A stretch of DNA of 64,000 nucleotides, from contig VDFB02000001.1 of the NCBI GenBank assembly GCA_007258455.2, positions 14,405,747 to 14,469,746 of the forward strand, in the 5' to 3' direction. Shown piece after piece: positions 1 through 12,174 of the stretch. Origin of the DNA: Sequoia sempervirens. Taxonomy: Eukaryota; Streptophyta; Pinopsida; Cupressales; Cupressaceae. The position numbers were made by a program, and so were the translations under genes. The notes under the pieces were generated by a model. It saw only the letters and a program-made list of their open reading frames with translations. It ran no database searches and was not told the DNA's origin. Each line of letters opens with the position of its first letter. Positions within the stretch are counted from its first letter, which is position 1.

Positions 1-3000
1 ACATATTTCTCCTAATTTATATTTTTACATCTCAATGCTAATTTTTTGATACGCTCTCCTAATATACCACTAATATTAAAATAACCTCTTATTTCACTAT
101 ATAGTTAGGTACTTATTCCTTCTTCTTATTTTAATAACCTACCACACAAACTCAATTTGTATATCTTCCTCCTTGTTCTAGCTATATTTAAAAGTATTTT
201 CTCACTTGTGAAATATATAGTAGGACTAAAGTTCCTATTTGAACTTGGATTAATTGGTAAAGCTGGATAAGGTTTTCCTATTGTATTTCTTCCTTCAATT
301 TATCTACGTCCCTAGGGATACACTTAGCAAACTAATGCCATAACACCTAAAATAATAAAATATTAAATAATTTTTCTAATTTTAACTATCTCTCAATATT
401 AAATTTCTAATACACCCTCTAAATATATCTCTACTCTTAAATTACCTTCTCTCTTTTTATTGGTAGATTCCTTTTGTAGGGAAACCTTAAATTTGGATGT
501 CATTATCGTCTATCAAATTCACTAAGGAATTTCTCCTAGCCTTGTTTTTTGGGGTACGTCATGCACTTAGACTTGAATGTGGTAATTAACCAATAAATTA
601 ATCAATAAAATTTATTTATTTAACTTAAATGTCATTTTAGGGACTCAAACATGATCTCCACAATGAGATGCCAATGATTTAACCAATTGAATTTAACCCT
701 TTTAACAAAACACCCTTTCATTTTATCATATACTATAGGTGCCTATTTTTCACAATATTTTCTAAGTCCTTTTTATTAATACCTCGCATATGTTTCATTG
801 AGAATTTCATTTCTAGCATGGATTCAAGATCACATAAATGAATACATTAGAAGCAATTACAGTATAATAATCACTAATGAAAAATATTATTCAAAATAAT
901 TTAAGGGGAACTATTTAATGTGAATGTGATGTTATTCTTGACTTTATTTATATTTTTCGATTAAAAACAATTTAAAATACTTAAATGCATAGGATAAGTT
1001 ATAAAAATTAGAATGTAAAATTTCATCCATGTCTATTATTTCAACAAACATTGGAATTAAACTATTTAGTATTATCATGTTGTAACTCTCCCGAGAAAGT
1101 GTTCATTAAACCTCCTTAATATTATAATATAAATATTAAAATATTTAGTTATCACAAAGAGATATAGGTTGATTTTCTTTTCATTAATATTACCAAGTGA
1201 GAGGCTAATTTGATGCTTAAGGCCCACTTAAGAGCAAAAATATATACAAATACAAGCTCTCCATAGATATTATTGTAAGAAAAATAATAATTACTTTCAT
1301 TCAAAATACATGAATAATATATGTTACTCAAATAAATAATAACGACTAAACACAATTAACCTAGATTAAATAAAGTTGAGTAAATAAGTATGCAATGAGT
1401 ATTCAAAAATTAAGTGTAGAGGATAGATGAACTTTACTTTGGGAAAAATGATAAATAAACATTTATTGACAGTAGGTTGGAATCATTCACCACAAATACA
1501 TGAATTAATGTAGTGTCAAAGATTGTCACCCTTAACAATTTCACATTATTTTTTGTCCCCCTAATTTATTGGACTTAATTAAGCTCCTATTTTTCCAAAT
1601 TATGCATTCCAAAGCTTAACTTTTACCATTTTGAACAAAGAATTATGAGTATTGAATAAATGCATCCAATTATTATTTTGCTCTCGACTAAGTGTGTCTT
1701 GGAAATTTGGGCCAGGACCCATTCACCCATGGGCGAATGGGTGCGAATGGGTCCCCCTTCTTAGCTAGGACCCAAATTTAATATGTTGTTGGTAGCATTT
1801 TAACATCCAAAATTTAAATATCAAGTGTCAGCTTTTGGAATCTATTTTTTTAGAAATTAGTACAATTGCATATTAATACCTAGTTATTTTATCATTTGAA
1901 ATCTAACACTTATGAACAAGAAATAAAAATAAATCTATTGGAAAGCTTATAATCAAGAGCACTATTGTGCAAGTCAAGAGTAGCATTTTAGAGCCTTATT
2001 GCAGCAATTCAAGATCCTAACATCATGTCCAATTTTATGTGAGTTTATGTGTGTTCATGTTATCATTGTTTTGTGAAGGCTAACCTTTGTTGTAGGTCTC
2101 CAAAACATTCAAACATTCAAGCAAGCAAGATCCAAATCCTTGAGGTGATGTGCATGAATTCAATCCTTCAAGGAAGTCATTAAAGGGTGGTGAGTTGCAG
2201 CATTTTGTTCATTCATCATTCCTTCCTTTCAATTATCATTCCTATCATTGGCATTGCCATTTTGGAAGTGGAAAAACTTACACAGGGTTTGACTGAGGTA
2301 AGCCCCTAGTAGCCCAACATTTTCTCCCTCTTTGAATGTGTAGGTTATACGTTTGAGGAAGATTAAGGAAATATTGAAGGAAAATTTTCTATTGTTGAAT
2401 TTGTTGTCATCAAAGTTGTCAAGCCACATAACTCAGTTACAAAATTCACTGACGATATTTTGACAATTTTGTGACTTGGAATTAGGAGCTCATATCCAAC
2501 ATTAGAGGACTGAAAAATTAGTTTTTGGGACTCCTAATTGTTGAGATTTAATGGTGGATGTATGCTATAGTGTTTGATGCATTTCCAACTCATACTTTTA
2601 GTAATTTGTTGATGACAAATTGCTATGTAAAGTTAGTCTGAGCTTCCTTTTTCTGTTGCACCTAAGTTCAATTGTATGTTCATACTAAAAGGGTGAATGC
2701 ACAATCTGATAATCTACAAAGAACCTTAGAAGATTGTAATATTTTTTTGATATTGTGGGCTAACCCTAGTTACACAAAACTCAGTTTGGGAGCCTGTCCA
2801 CTGTAGCATCAACCATTGTTACTGTTCATCTTAGTTTCAGATTTAGGAAAACTTCTAATCCATTCACTCTTTTGAATTTTATTTTAAAATCTAAGTTAAA
2901 TGTACAATTCCAGCATCACTATAAAGCTAAACCTGATGATAGAAGTGAGTTTTAGACTGCTACCTTGACATTGTTGCACTATTCATTCATTTTCAGAAAT

Positions 3001-3299
3001 TTGAAACTTCATCATAGACCCAAGAAAAATCCATGCATTTTCAACCATAAATGCACTTTTTGATTATCAAAAAATCACAACAAACAATTGAATTGTATTT
3101 GCAAAGTCATGACCTAACACCTGAGAGACCTTCGGGTGATTTTCTGAAACTCAGTTGCAAATTTTCACCTTTCAAGAGAGACATCACACTTGTGCGTTGT
3201 ATGTGTTGAGAAGTGAAAAAACACCCATCAATAGAACTAGCACTAAAAGGAGGGCCGCTAGACTAAGCTAGATCAAATTGGGTCATCTTCCTCCCAAAG
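1..3299 (+). repeat. AT-rich leader block of element A, copy 1
   Basis: This stretch is AT-rich and non-coding. It aligns base for base, with scattered substitutions and small indels, to 40342-46410 once the 2771-bp insertion there is removed. The same order (AT-rich block, then gag of family A) occurs in both copies, so it is either a very long 5' leader of the element or flanking DNA duplicated with it. I could not find its sequence again downstream of pol, so it does not behave like a 5' LTR whose partner is in the window. Its left end lies outside the window. The short reading frames here show no recognisable protein. Confidence 0.6.
1718..1754. other. Hairpin-forming palindrome in the A1 leader
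   Basis: A 24-base imperfect palindrome centred on CCCATGGG occupies 1718-1741. It is followed by a second copy of its right arm (GAATGGGTCC), so the left arm GGACCCATTC can pair with either one. The equivalent site in A2 (44824-44847) is a perfect palindrome with different arm bases. No function is known to me. Confidence 0.55.
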
Positions 3300-3653
3300 A
3301 TCTCACAGGTTAACAAGGTCAACACCAAATAAAGGAGAATTACAAGAGTTAAATACCCCTACTAGGGCTAGGAGAGCCAAGAAAGGGGAAGCTTCAGCAT
3401 CAGTCCCACCCACTCGACCTTCGTCCCCTCCATCTCCATCTTCTCCTTCAATTCAACCAGCATTTTCATCATTCGCGTCCCACATCCAAAGTGTTGTTAC
3501 AACTTCCATATACATCAACCATAAATTGTTTCAACATAGCCATTACCACCCCACCTCCACAAATAGATTGGTTGGGAAATAATCCATCTTTGCTATCCTT
3601 CAATGACTACCATGACATGCCAAAGAATCTGGAAGGCTTCTACTCCAAGTTCC
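3300..3653 (+). pseudogene. Gag N-terminal part, element A copy 1
   Basis: The frame reads a serine/proline-rich N-terminal region followed by the block SFNDYHDMPKNLEGFYSKF, which opens the conserved gag fold in both A copies. The reading frame stops making sense at 3653, where element B begins, and resumes at 20632 with a peptide (starting FHPNDPQR in copy A2) that is contiguous in A2 at about 46757. Gag would form the cytoplasmic particle that packages element RNA. The start codon is not certain: the coding frame can be followed back to roughly 3215-3300. The copy is dead because of the insertion and internal stops. Confidence 0.7.
3649..3653. repeat. Target-site duplication of element B (left)
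   Basis: The 5-bp word gttcc directly precedes the left LTR of B and is repeated at 20632-20636 directly after the right LTR. In the uninterrupted copy A2 the corresponding site (about 46755) reads gctcc once. This fixes the outer boundaries of B. Confidence 0.9.
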
Positions 3654-4329
3654 TATTGTCAAATAAAGTTGCACCCTTGCTAAGCTATTAACTATAGCAA
3701 CATATTGACACATGGGGACACTTCGAGGTTGTGGGTGACCAAGGAATGAAGTGAACCTCCAGATTATGGGTTGGTTCCCCTTAAGCTAATCTTAAGAAAA
3801 TCTAAAGAAATGGAAAGGAAAAGAGTAAGAAGGATATACTTGAAATTTTAAACCTATCACTAACAGGTGATACACCAAAGATAAAAATATGAAAATATTG
3901 TAGAAACTCACAGAAAAATATCAATGGAGCTAAACAATCTCACAACACAGAGATTTATGTTCATAAAAGCGAGTCTATGTAAGGTTCTGACTGTTCTAGT
4001 GCTTAACACAAGGAAAAAAAAGATGTTTTCACAAATATAAAAGCAATAGAAAGAGATCACTAACATAAACCTGCACTATGACATAATATTCTTTGCATCC
4101 AGTATTGAAGGAATCTGATAAAATAGAGGATTACACAAGATTTTATCATGCAACTCACAAGCAATACTAAAACAACAAAGAAAATCGGTGAAGGAAATGA
4201 CTTTCTATTGAGAAAATAAAGTCTTTGTGTTACAGATCTATAGTATTTATGAAAATGAGTTACAAAGGTTGAATAATGCTCTTTCAGCAATCTCCTAACC
4301 AAGAACTACTTTACAAAGAGGCAAAAATG

Positions 4330-4340
4330 CCATATATACA
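4330..4340 (-). promoter_or_regulatory. TATA-like box in the 3' LTR of B
   Basis: The minus strand reads TGTATATATGG. The same word lies at the same LTR position in the right LTR of B (18766-18776) and in D (56892-56902). This conservation and the position late in the LTR suggest the core promoter that drives full-length element RNA. Confidence 0.55.
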
Positions 4341-4902
4341 AGTAAAAACCAAGAGTGTTAGCCCCTGCCTTAGGGTTTACAAAATGAGTCGGTGCCTAGA
4401 CACGTTGGCCCTAGAAGCATTTAGGAATGAAGTTAATGAGGCATTAAATGCACATACCCTGCTCATTTTGGTGAAAGCTCACTCTCGGGCATGGCCTTCA
4501 AATTTTTTACAACGACTGCATTAACTCGCAGCCCTCATGTACACCCTCGAGACTTCGTCGGAGCCGCTTTGAATGCTCTGCGGCATGGTTATCAATGTCG
4601 ACCCACCTTTACCAGCCGACGTCCTAGCTATTATCATGACTCGTGGCCTCTTCTTCGACCTTCCTCTTGCACTAGATCTTTTCGCAAGTTGGCCCCCTTC
4701 GAGAAGTAGCATCAGATTTACCCTGTCAGATTCAAACGTCATTACTTCACCAAGCTGATTCATGTCACACACATTCTGTTGATTTTTCTTTATAGGGGAA
4801 TTCAATAAGTCAAACTACCCATGACTTGCCCTAGTGCCTTCTGATTGGTTGAACTCGTGCCATGTAGGTTTCTAGGCGGTCAAAGGTCGCTTCTTTAGAA
4901 TC

Positions 4903-4941
4903 GCATGTCAGTGAGACACTAACCATGTCTCCCTGATGTGC
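4903..4941 (-). other. Hairpin module shared with copia LTRs (B, left)
   Basis: The plus strand reads gcatgtcagtgagacac, then a short spacer, then atgtctccctgatgtgc: an imperfect inverted repeat. Versions of it occur in the right LTR of B, in D, and in both LTRs of the copia element E. Confidence 0.55.
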
Positions 4942-5179
4942 TTATGCCCTTCAACAATTATCGACATAGCTTAGGACTGTCGGCGAGACCTCATAGCGAG
5001 CGGCCAGAGTTATATTGATGTCCCAAAATTGTTGCCAAGACCATCACTATCGACAGGACGTTACGGCGAGACCAAACCCCTTATCGAGCTCCCTTCATTT
5101 CGGCAAGACCTTATCGGGTCAACAAGACATCATCGCGAGCTCTTTAATGTTTCCTAAGCTTGGATCTTTCGGTGGATTC

Positions 5180-5960
5180 AAAGTCAGGATGAGAATCAAA
5201 ATGGGACTGGAGTCAGAATGAGGGAAAAACCAAACAGCTCGCGGAGCCGGAACCAAAACCAAATCCGGACTTGAAACTTTCATCAATTTTCAAGTTCGAA
5301 TTATGTTTCAATCCGGCCCCCAACAGCATACAAGGCACGAAGGAAGAAAGAAAAACACAAGGAAGAACAAAGAGGAGGAGACATCCCCCAACCACCGGCA
5401 GCGAAAAATCAAAGAAAAGAAGGGCTGAAACGGGATCGGAACTAGAACTTTTGGAAAAGTTCCAAGTTCAATTTTAGTTCCAATCCTGAGTCTAGCAAAA
5501 TGAAGAAAAGTGCCTAAGGAAAAGAAAACCCAAGGCACACAAAAACAAAGACCAAAGGATTCCAAAACATAAACGGGATCGAAATGAAAACCGATCCCGG
5601 GTGGAACACAGTGGGGGCGGAACCGGAACAAAAACATGAACTGGAACTTTTGGAAAAGTTCCAAGTTCAATTTCAGTCCCAATCCCGGGTCTGCCAAAAC
5701 ACAACAAAAACGGGAAAAAGGAAAGAAGAAAGAAATAAAGGGAAACAACCACCCCACAGTTAAACGCAAGGTCAAAGAAGAAAACGAGATGCACACAAGT
5801 GTAGAACCAGAACCGGAACTAGAACCGAAACAGAAACAGAAACTGGAACCTTAGAAAAGTTCCAGGATCGGTTTTGGTTCTGACTCCGCCTCCGACAGAA
5901 CAAAAGAAAAGGGCAGAAAGAAAACAAAACAGAAAGGGGAAAAATAAAGCAAAAAAACAT
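5180..5960 (-). repeat. Array of about 200-bp units in the 3' LTR of B
   Basis: Four diverged units carry the near-palindrome GGAACTTTTGGAAAAGTTCC or a relative, at about 5270, 5445, 5643 and 5845. The last three are 198 and 202 bp apart. Between them lie purine-rich runs and words such as gaaccggaac and gatcccgg. Confidence 0.75.
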
Positions 5961-6194
5961 AAGATGAGGACCTACCAAAAACTGAATACCTGCACACTGG
6001 GCTCAACCCTTGTGGGAGCCACATTTAATCCACATGCCAAATTAATATAAATTTCTCCCTGTAGCTGCACAATAAGCAAACCAGTTAGAAAATATGTAAC
6101 CTTGATGCAAATGTTCCTCCACTTGGTCTTCGAGAATGCTTGAAAGCATGGATTTCCCTGCCTAATTGAGCCCACAGGTGAAAATCAGGTAACA

Positions 6195-6510
6195 TTTCTA
6201 GCAACCTCAGCGTGATGTTTGTCTGCTAAACATGCAAACCAGTAGCCTAGTCCTATCCATTGGGCATGGAGTCATTAGGAAAACTCAGAAACAGACTTGG
6301 AGCAGCCTTGTGCATGGTTGTAACCCACTTGAGACTCATAGAACATAACAGGTTGTCGAAAACTTATTAAAAATAGGAAAAAACTAAAGTGAAATTATTT
6401 ACCGTGCTGGGACAGCACTTAGAGAATGAAAACTGCACCTATTCTAGTGTGCGGAAGCACTTATTGATCTCTAGAACTTTAACAACTATGCATAGATTTA
6501 GGTCCATACC
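6195..6510 (-). other. 3' untranslated region of element B
   Basis: This stretch lies between the integrase stop and the 3' LTR. It matches the sequence after the integrase of D (63858-64000), for example the minus-strand word AAGTGCTGTCCCAGCACGG against aagtgttgtcccagcatga. I see no gene in it. Confidence 0.7.
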
Positions 6511-8684
6511 TCAAAAGCAACGTTTGAGGTGAATCCCATTCACTGGGATTGGTTCCACAATACCATCCAACCTAGATAGCTGGAAAGCATTATGATGTTT
6601 CTTCTCAGTAATGATATATGGCCCAATCCAAAATGCATCAAATTTGGAGTGCTTTCCAGGCCTTCTTTTTAATTCATCCCACTTTAGCACTATGTCACCT
6701 TCCTGGAACACTCTGGGAGATGCCTTCTTATTGAATGACCTTTTCATTTGAGCCTGATGTTGCTCAATCTTCTTCACTGTTTCAGCTCTAAGTTCTTCAA
6801 GTTCAATTAACTGAGCCAACCTTGTCGTTATAGGCTCCTCCTCAATCATATCAAGCTGGTTTACCTAACCCAGGGCCATGAGTTCAACTAAAATGGGCAG
6901 TCTTCCCTCTTTTCCGTACACTAACCTGTATGGAGAAAGTCCTGTAGAATTTTTTGACGTAATCCTATCATCCCACAAGGCTGATTTTAGCTTGGTGTGT
7001 CAGGCTTTTTGATTGTCCTCCATGGTTCTCTTAATGATCCTCAAGAGATTCTTATTAGTGGACTCAGCCTATCCATTTCCCTGCGAATAATAGTTAGAGG
7101 ATGTACTTATATATATACCATTTTTGGCAGCCCAGTCAAAAATTTTAACACTCACAAAAGCAAGGGCATTGTCTGACACAATAGAATCTAGGATACCAAA
7201 TCTAGTAACTAGCTCTTCATAGAAATTCATGATAGCAAATTCATTAGCCTCTTTGAGTGCCATAGCTTCAGTCCATTTTGAAAAATAATCAGTGGCTGTG
7301 AGTATCCATTTGTGGCCTGCACTTGATGGCGGGTTTATAACCCCAATGAAATCCAAACCCCATTTCATGAAGGGCTGATCAATTTGAATCGGTTGTAGGG
7401 GGAGGGTTGACAGCTTCTCTTTTCCAACAAAAATAGCACACTCCTTACACCTTCCTACCCATGCATGATCGTCTTTGAATAAGGTAGGCCAGTAATAGCC
7501 TCCTTTCATTATTTTAAGAGTTGTGGCTCTCGGAGAAAAGTGTCCACCAGCTGATCCTTGATGGAATTCATACAATACTCTATCAATCTGATCAGCTTCA
7601 ATACATCTTAATAGGACACCATGGAAATCTCTTCTAAAAGCAAACCATTTAAAAAAGCATAAGGTATGGATTACAGTCGATAATACCTTCTTTTGGATCT
7701 AGTTAGATCAGGAGAGCACTCACCAGTCACTAAAAAATGTGTCATTTTTGTAATCCAACCAGTAGGAGCAGGTATAGCAGTTTTTTGTCCATCTTGGAGT
7801 GCTAAAACAAAAATTTCCTCCTCCTTTATACTATTGTTGTTGTCCTCAATAAGCTATTCATAGAGACCTCTCCCTCTTATTAGTTTGGAAACCTTTATTT
7901 TAAGGTCATACTCCATCACCTTAATGACCCAACCAGCTCTTCTGTCACTCAAATCTTTGTTTAATAAAAACTCTTTCACACTTGGATGAGCAACCATCAG
8001 TATAATCTTGTTATTGGAAAGCATGTGCCTAAACTTCTTTAAACTTCTTGTGATAGCAAGAACATGTCTCTTACAAAAGTATACTTGAGCTCGTAATCTT
8101 TGAGTCCTTGACTGAAGAATGCCACGGGCTATTCAGATCCTTCATCATTTCGCTATACAAGTATGGTTGAAAGTGAATCAATATTTCCATAGGAATATAA
8201 AATGAAATCTTTAGAAAATTCAGGATTGAGAAGTGTAGGTGCGGTTGCCAATGCCTCTTTTATAAGCTTAAAGCTTCTTTTCCCATCCTTAGTCCAGCTA
8301 AAAGGTACATTCTTTCTCAGCATATGAGTTAGTGGACTTAATAAATCAACAATGTCGGGGATAAACCTCCTAACAAAGTTAATCCTACTAATAAAACTCT
8401 GCAAACTTTTCTTGTGTGTTGGTAAGGAAAGAGTTAAGATAGCACTTATTCTTTCAGGGTCAATAGTAATATCCTGTTTGGATGCCACATAACCAAGCAA
8501 TCTTCCTTCGTGAACAATAAACACACATTTTTTGGGGTTAAGTGATATCCCAAATTCCCTGCATTTTTCAAAAATATGCCTCAAATGACTTAGATGATCC
8601 TTAGCCTCCTTAGAAAAAATAGTGATATCGTCAAGATAGACTAAGACTATCTTGTACATTAAACCCTGAAAGGCCATATCCATC
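6511..8684 (-). pseudogene. Element B pol, C-terminal part: RT end, RNase H, integrase
   Basis: Read downward from 8684, the RT core continues with the catalytic motif VYLDDITIFSK, so the YxDD box is intact, and with the thumb region NPKKCVF. RNase H follows at about 8260-7850. Integrase spans about 7690-6511: a zinc-binding HHCC segment with CKEC near 7450, then WGLDFIGVINPPSS with the first catalytic aspartate, SDNA with the second, and the glutamate box GNG-stop-AESTNK near 7075. The C-terminal domain ends IPVNGIHLKRCF at 6511. Stops interrupt it, including a TAG in the glutamate box. The RT is cut at 8684 by element C and resumes at 14125. Confidence 0.88.
8680..8684. repeat. Target-site duplication of element C (left)
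   Basis: The word ccatc lies just before the left LTR of C and corresponds to cgatc at 14125-14129 with one mismatch. Aligning both flanks with the uninterrupted RT of D supports this as the insertion point. Confidence 0.7.
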
Positions 8685-9030
8685 CGCTACGCCCTTAATA
8701 TTATTGTACATCGGGTTATGAATAGTCAGCTTGTGGCTATCTTAACTCTCTATTAAGTCATATTATCATTAGTATATTTTTATTTAGTTGTTTAGGTCGG
8801 CCTAAGTCTTATATAGGTGTGTCTAAGTCGGCCTAGGTGATATCCTTGGCATAAATAGGTATATATAGGAGGTTGTGAGTTTTATTTCATCATGAAGTTG
8901 TGAAGTGTGTTCTCATTAGAGATATTTGGAGGTTTTCCCCCTCGAAGTGGCTTGTTATTATTAGTTATTATCAAGTATTTTCAGCATATTTCATATCATA
9001 TTATTCTGTTGTGCAAGTTATTTCATAACA
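8685..9030 (+). repeat. 5' LTR of element C
   Basis: It starts cgctacgccc (ancestral TG changed to CG) and ends cataaca. It matches 13790-14124 closely. It contains a TATA-like stretch around 8854-8877 (cataaataggtatatatagg), of which 13790-14124 has lost the second half by an 11-12-bp deletion. Confidence 0.93.
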
Positions 9031-9032
9031 AC

Positions 9033-9044
9033 TGGTATCAGAGC
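9033..9044 (+). promoter_or_regulatory. Primer binding site of element C
   Basis: The sequence tggtatcagagc starts two bases after the 5' LTR. It is complementary to the 3' end of plant initiator methionine tRNA, the usual primer for chromoviruses and copia elements. Confidence 0.9.
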
Positions 9045-9385
9045 ATGATCTTGGCACCATAGAGGCAAGGTTTTTCTCAATTTTGGAGGCGATTTTGGGA
9101 AGAGCATATCTTTCATATTTTGGTGAATTTTTTTCTTATTTTTAAAGGGTTTTTGAAGAACATATTGAAGAAGCTACAGTCCATATTTTAGAAGAATTGG
9201 AGTAGAATTGAGCGAATTATTTTAGAATTAGGGTTTCTACACTATTTTTTTGGAATCTACATATCTCACACATCTTGTTGAATTGGAGTCTGATTTTTAT
9301 TGGGTTTTTGAAGACATACTAAAGGAGATTACAGTAAAAATTTGAGATAATTTAAGTTTCATTTGTGTGATTTATTTCAACATTA
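9045..9385 (+). other. Untranslated leader of element C
   Basis: AT-rich leader between the primer binding site and the gag start at about 9398. I see no other feature in it. Confidence 0.6.
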
Positions 9386-10360
9386 GTGGTTTCCATCATG
9401 ACAGGGCCTGCAACAAGGGGTAAAAAGAATGCTATCACTCCGGGGAAGACTCCTGATAAGGATGGTGAAACAATCAAGGATATTACTCATAATGAAGAAA
9501 TAAATAAGTTCAAGGAAGAAATTTCCTCAATTAAGATGGATATGTGTGACCTAAGAGGAGATATGTCGGACATGCGAAACATGTTAAGCACCTACATAGC
9601 TGAATCAAGAAAGGAGTTCTCAAGCGGCCAAGGTGAGAATTCTAGGTCAGCCACTACTATCACAAGCTTTAGTACTCCTATGGATCTAGGAATTTATTTC
9701 CAAAGGTGGATATGCGCAAGTTTGATGGTAAGGATCCTCTAACATGGATAAACCAAATGGAGAATTTTTTTGAAGTACACCAAATCCCAAATGGACAAAA
9801 GGTCACGATGGCTTCCTTATATTTAGAACTAGATCAATTCATTTGGTATCATTGGCTTTGCACTCATCGAGGTAAAAAGGGGCTCACCGTCTCATGGTCA
9901 ATTTTTACAGAGGAACTCCAAGCACAATATAGCAATAGCATCACAGACAACTTCTTCAGCCAGCTAGCTAAACTTCAACAAACAGGATCAGTTAAGGATT
10001 ATATTCAGCAATTCCAAAATATATCCTTAAGGGTGGATTCAATTACAGAGGAAAACTTGAATGACTTATTCTTGGGTGGTCTCAAGGATCACATTCAACA
10101 TGAGGTATGCATATTTAGCCCTAGCTCCATAAATGAGTCTTTTTATCTTAGCATGCAGGGTAGAGGAGAAATGTTTGATTCCTAAGAAGCAAGGGGCTAA
10201 TGTGACAAGAGAGAAAGGATATTCAACACAACCTACTAAGTTGACTCCACAACAAATTGAGGAGAAAAGATAAAAAGGGTTGTGTTTCAATTGTGATAGC
10301 AAATACAGTCGAGGACGTAAATGTAGTGAAAAGAAATTGTTTTATATTGAAGGTCCCAAT
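9386..10360 (+). pseudogene. Gag of element C
   Basis: The N-terminal part (from about 9398, MTGPATRGKKN) carries a heptad-like stretch around MDMCDLRGDMSDMRNML, typical of the coiled coil before the capsid domain. The capsid fold follows from about 9706 (FDGKDPLTWINQMENFF). The two parts lie in different frames that overlap at 9706-9742, which shows a frameshift. A zinc knuckle reads CFNCDSKYSRGRKC near 10281, with arginine where the zinc-binding histidine is expected. A stop at 10270 lies just upstream of it. The product would be the structural particle protein. Confidence 0.82.
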
Positions 10361-10560
10361 GAGGAAGAAGAGGAGGAACCCATACTAGAAGATGAAAGGA
10401 GTCAAATGAGGAATCACATGATTCTCAACCAATCATTTCTGTCATGCACTCTCGGTTTCAGTGCTCCACAAACTCTCAAGGTGGTGGGGTTCCTAAAAAG
10501 CAGAAATAACAGGTTGATCCACTCAGTAGTACTCATAATTTCATCAACAAAAAGTTAGCT

Positions 10561-10995
10561 ACTGTCTAAATTGTTTCATATATCCACTCCGAGTTTCAAG
10601 TTTTGATTGAAGATGGTGGTACAGTTAGTTGTTCAAGGAAGTGTCATAGCATTAAATTATCCATGGGAGATTATCAACTTGATACCCCAATGTATGTGAT
10701 ATCCATGGGTGCAGCAGATATTGTTTTGGGAGTACAATGGCTTACTACATTAGGAACAATTGAGATGAACTTCCAAGAACTATTCATGAGATTTCAATCA
10801 AGGAAGGCTAGTAGAGCTAAGGGGTTGAAGGCAAAATCTCACAAATGGTAAGCTCTCATCAAATGCAAAAGTTTCTTAAGAAAGGAGTGGATGGATTTGT
10901 GGCCCAACTATGTTCATTAGAAGTCTCTCAATCTAATACTCCTACTCATCAGATTTGCAAGCTATAATTGATCGTCACTCGTTGTTCTTGGAGAT
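10561..10995 (+). pseudogene. Protease region of element C
   Basis: The readable piece (10603-10851) holds the C-terminal half of a retropepsin fold, with the flap and helix motif DIVLGVQWLTTLGTIEMNF that is typical of chromovirus proteases. The expected catalytic Asp-Ser/Thr-Gly is not readable in this frame: the upstream sequence is broken near 10540-10600 by a stop and probable indels. The protease would cleave the Gag-Pol polyprotein. Confidence 0.7.
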
Positions 10996-12174
10996 ATGCC
11001 TAAAGACTTCCTCCTAAGAGGGATCATGATCATTCCATACGTTAGTCCCAGGGAGCCAACCATCAAACATCAGCCTTATAGGTATCCACACATACAAAAG
11101 AGTGAGATAGAAAAAATTGTTGAAGAGATGCTAGAGGCAGGAATCATTAGGCATAGCCAAAGTGCTTACTCCTCACCTGTGGTGATGGTACGTAAGAAGG
11201 ATGATACTTGGTGCATGTGTCCAGATTATAGAGTGCTCAACATGTACACCATTAAAGATAAGTTTCAATTCCAGTCATTGATGATTTGCTAGATGAATTA
11301 AATGGAGCTATGTTTTTTACCAAGTTAGATCTTAGATCTGGTTATCACCAAATTCAGATTAAGGAGGAGGATATTTGTAAGACAGCATTTCAGACTCATG
11401 AGGGTCATTATGAATTTTTGGTGATGCCATTTTGTCTTACCAATGCACCATCTACATTCCAAAGTTTGATGAATTCCATTTTTAAGAAGTTCTTGAGAAA
11501 GTTTGTATTAGTATTCTTTGATGATATATTGATTTACAGCAAGACTTGGGAAGAACATTTGCAACATGTGGACCAAGCATTACAAATACTTGAAGATCAT
11601 AAACTCTATGCTAAGCCATCCAAGTGTGCTTTTGGTCTTACAGAGGTGGAGTATTTGGGACACATAGTTTCACATGGAGTAAAGGTGGACCCTAACAAAA
11701 TTAAGGCTATCATGGAATGGCCTATTCCAAAAACCATTAAGAAACTGAGAGGATTCTTGGGATTGACAAGGTACTATAGAAGATTTGTGAACAATTATGG
11801 TAGTATAGCAGCACCTCTCACCACTCTATTGAAGAAGGATTCTTTTCATTGGATTGAGTCCGCCAATACAACATTTGAGAGATTGAAGGAGGCTATGTGT
11901 ACAACTCCGGATTGCCACTCCTGACTTCACCAAGGAATTCATTGTGGAATGTGATGCTTCTGGAAATGGGATAGGAGAAATGCTTATGCAAGAAGGTCGA
12001 CCAATTGCTTTTGAGAGTCATCAATTAAAAGGTAAGAATCTACTAAAACCTATTTATGAGAAGGAAATGCTAGCAATACTCCATGCAGTGAAACAATGGC
12101 GGCCTTATCTATTGGGTAGACATTTCAAGGTTAAGACAAATCATGATAGCCTAAAATATTTTTTGGAACAATGA
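10996..12174 (+). pseudogene. RT and RNase H of element C
   Basis: The RT fingers and palm are recognisable: [40 protein letters not shown], and the catalytic box [10 protein letters not shown] with FFDD at 11514-11525. A one-base shift separates 11292 from the next frame at 11286. RNase H begins near 11925 with ECDASGNGIG, holds the glutamate motif YEKEMLAIL, and ends at an in-frame TGA (12172-12174). Related chromoviruses have arginine there, so CGA to TGA is the likely change. Another shift at about 11905-11925 separates RT from RNase H. Confidence 0.88.

Larger units (their letters stand above)
3654..6194 (-). repeat. 3' LTR of element B (left in plus coordinates)
   Basis: On the minus strand this LTR opens TGTTACCTGATTTTCACC at 6194 and closes at 3654. 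The closing CA is mutated to TA here (plus strand tattgtc instead of tgttgtc). It matches 18121-20631 along its length. It holds a TATA-like box at 4330-4340, a hairpin module at 4903-4941, clustered words of the type GGCGAGAC around 4970-5130, and an array with a period near 200 bp at 5180-5960. Open reading frames across the array, such as the hydrophobic one at 5308-5796, are by-products of purine-rich sequence. Confidence 0.92.

Noticed and set aside
1..3299. 5' LTR of element A
   Set aside because: No copy of this sequence was found after pol in A1, where a 3' LTR should lie.
4491..4805. Overlapping frames of 60-94 codons in the B LTRs, repeated at 18763-19241
   Set aside because: They occur on both strands of the LTR and are not conserved as protein between the two LTRs beyond what DNA similarity gives.
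5308..5796. A 162-residue hydrophobic reading frame on the minus strand that looks like a membrane protein (with similar ones at 19951-20238 and 54723-55817)
   Set aside because: It lies entirely in the near-palindrome array of LTRs. The Phe/Leu/Ser-rich residues come from pyrimidine-rich repeats, and several overlapping frames look equally 'hydrophobic'.
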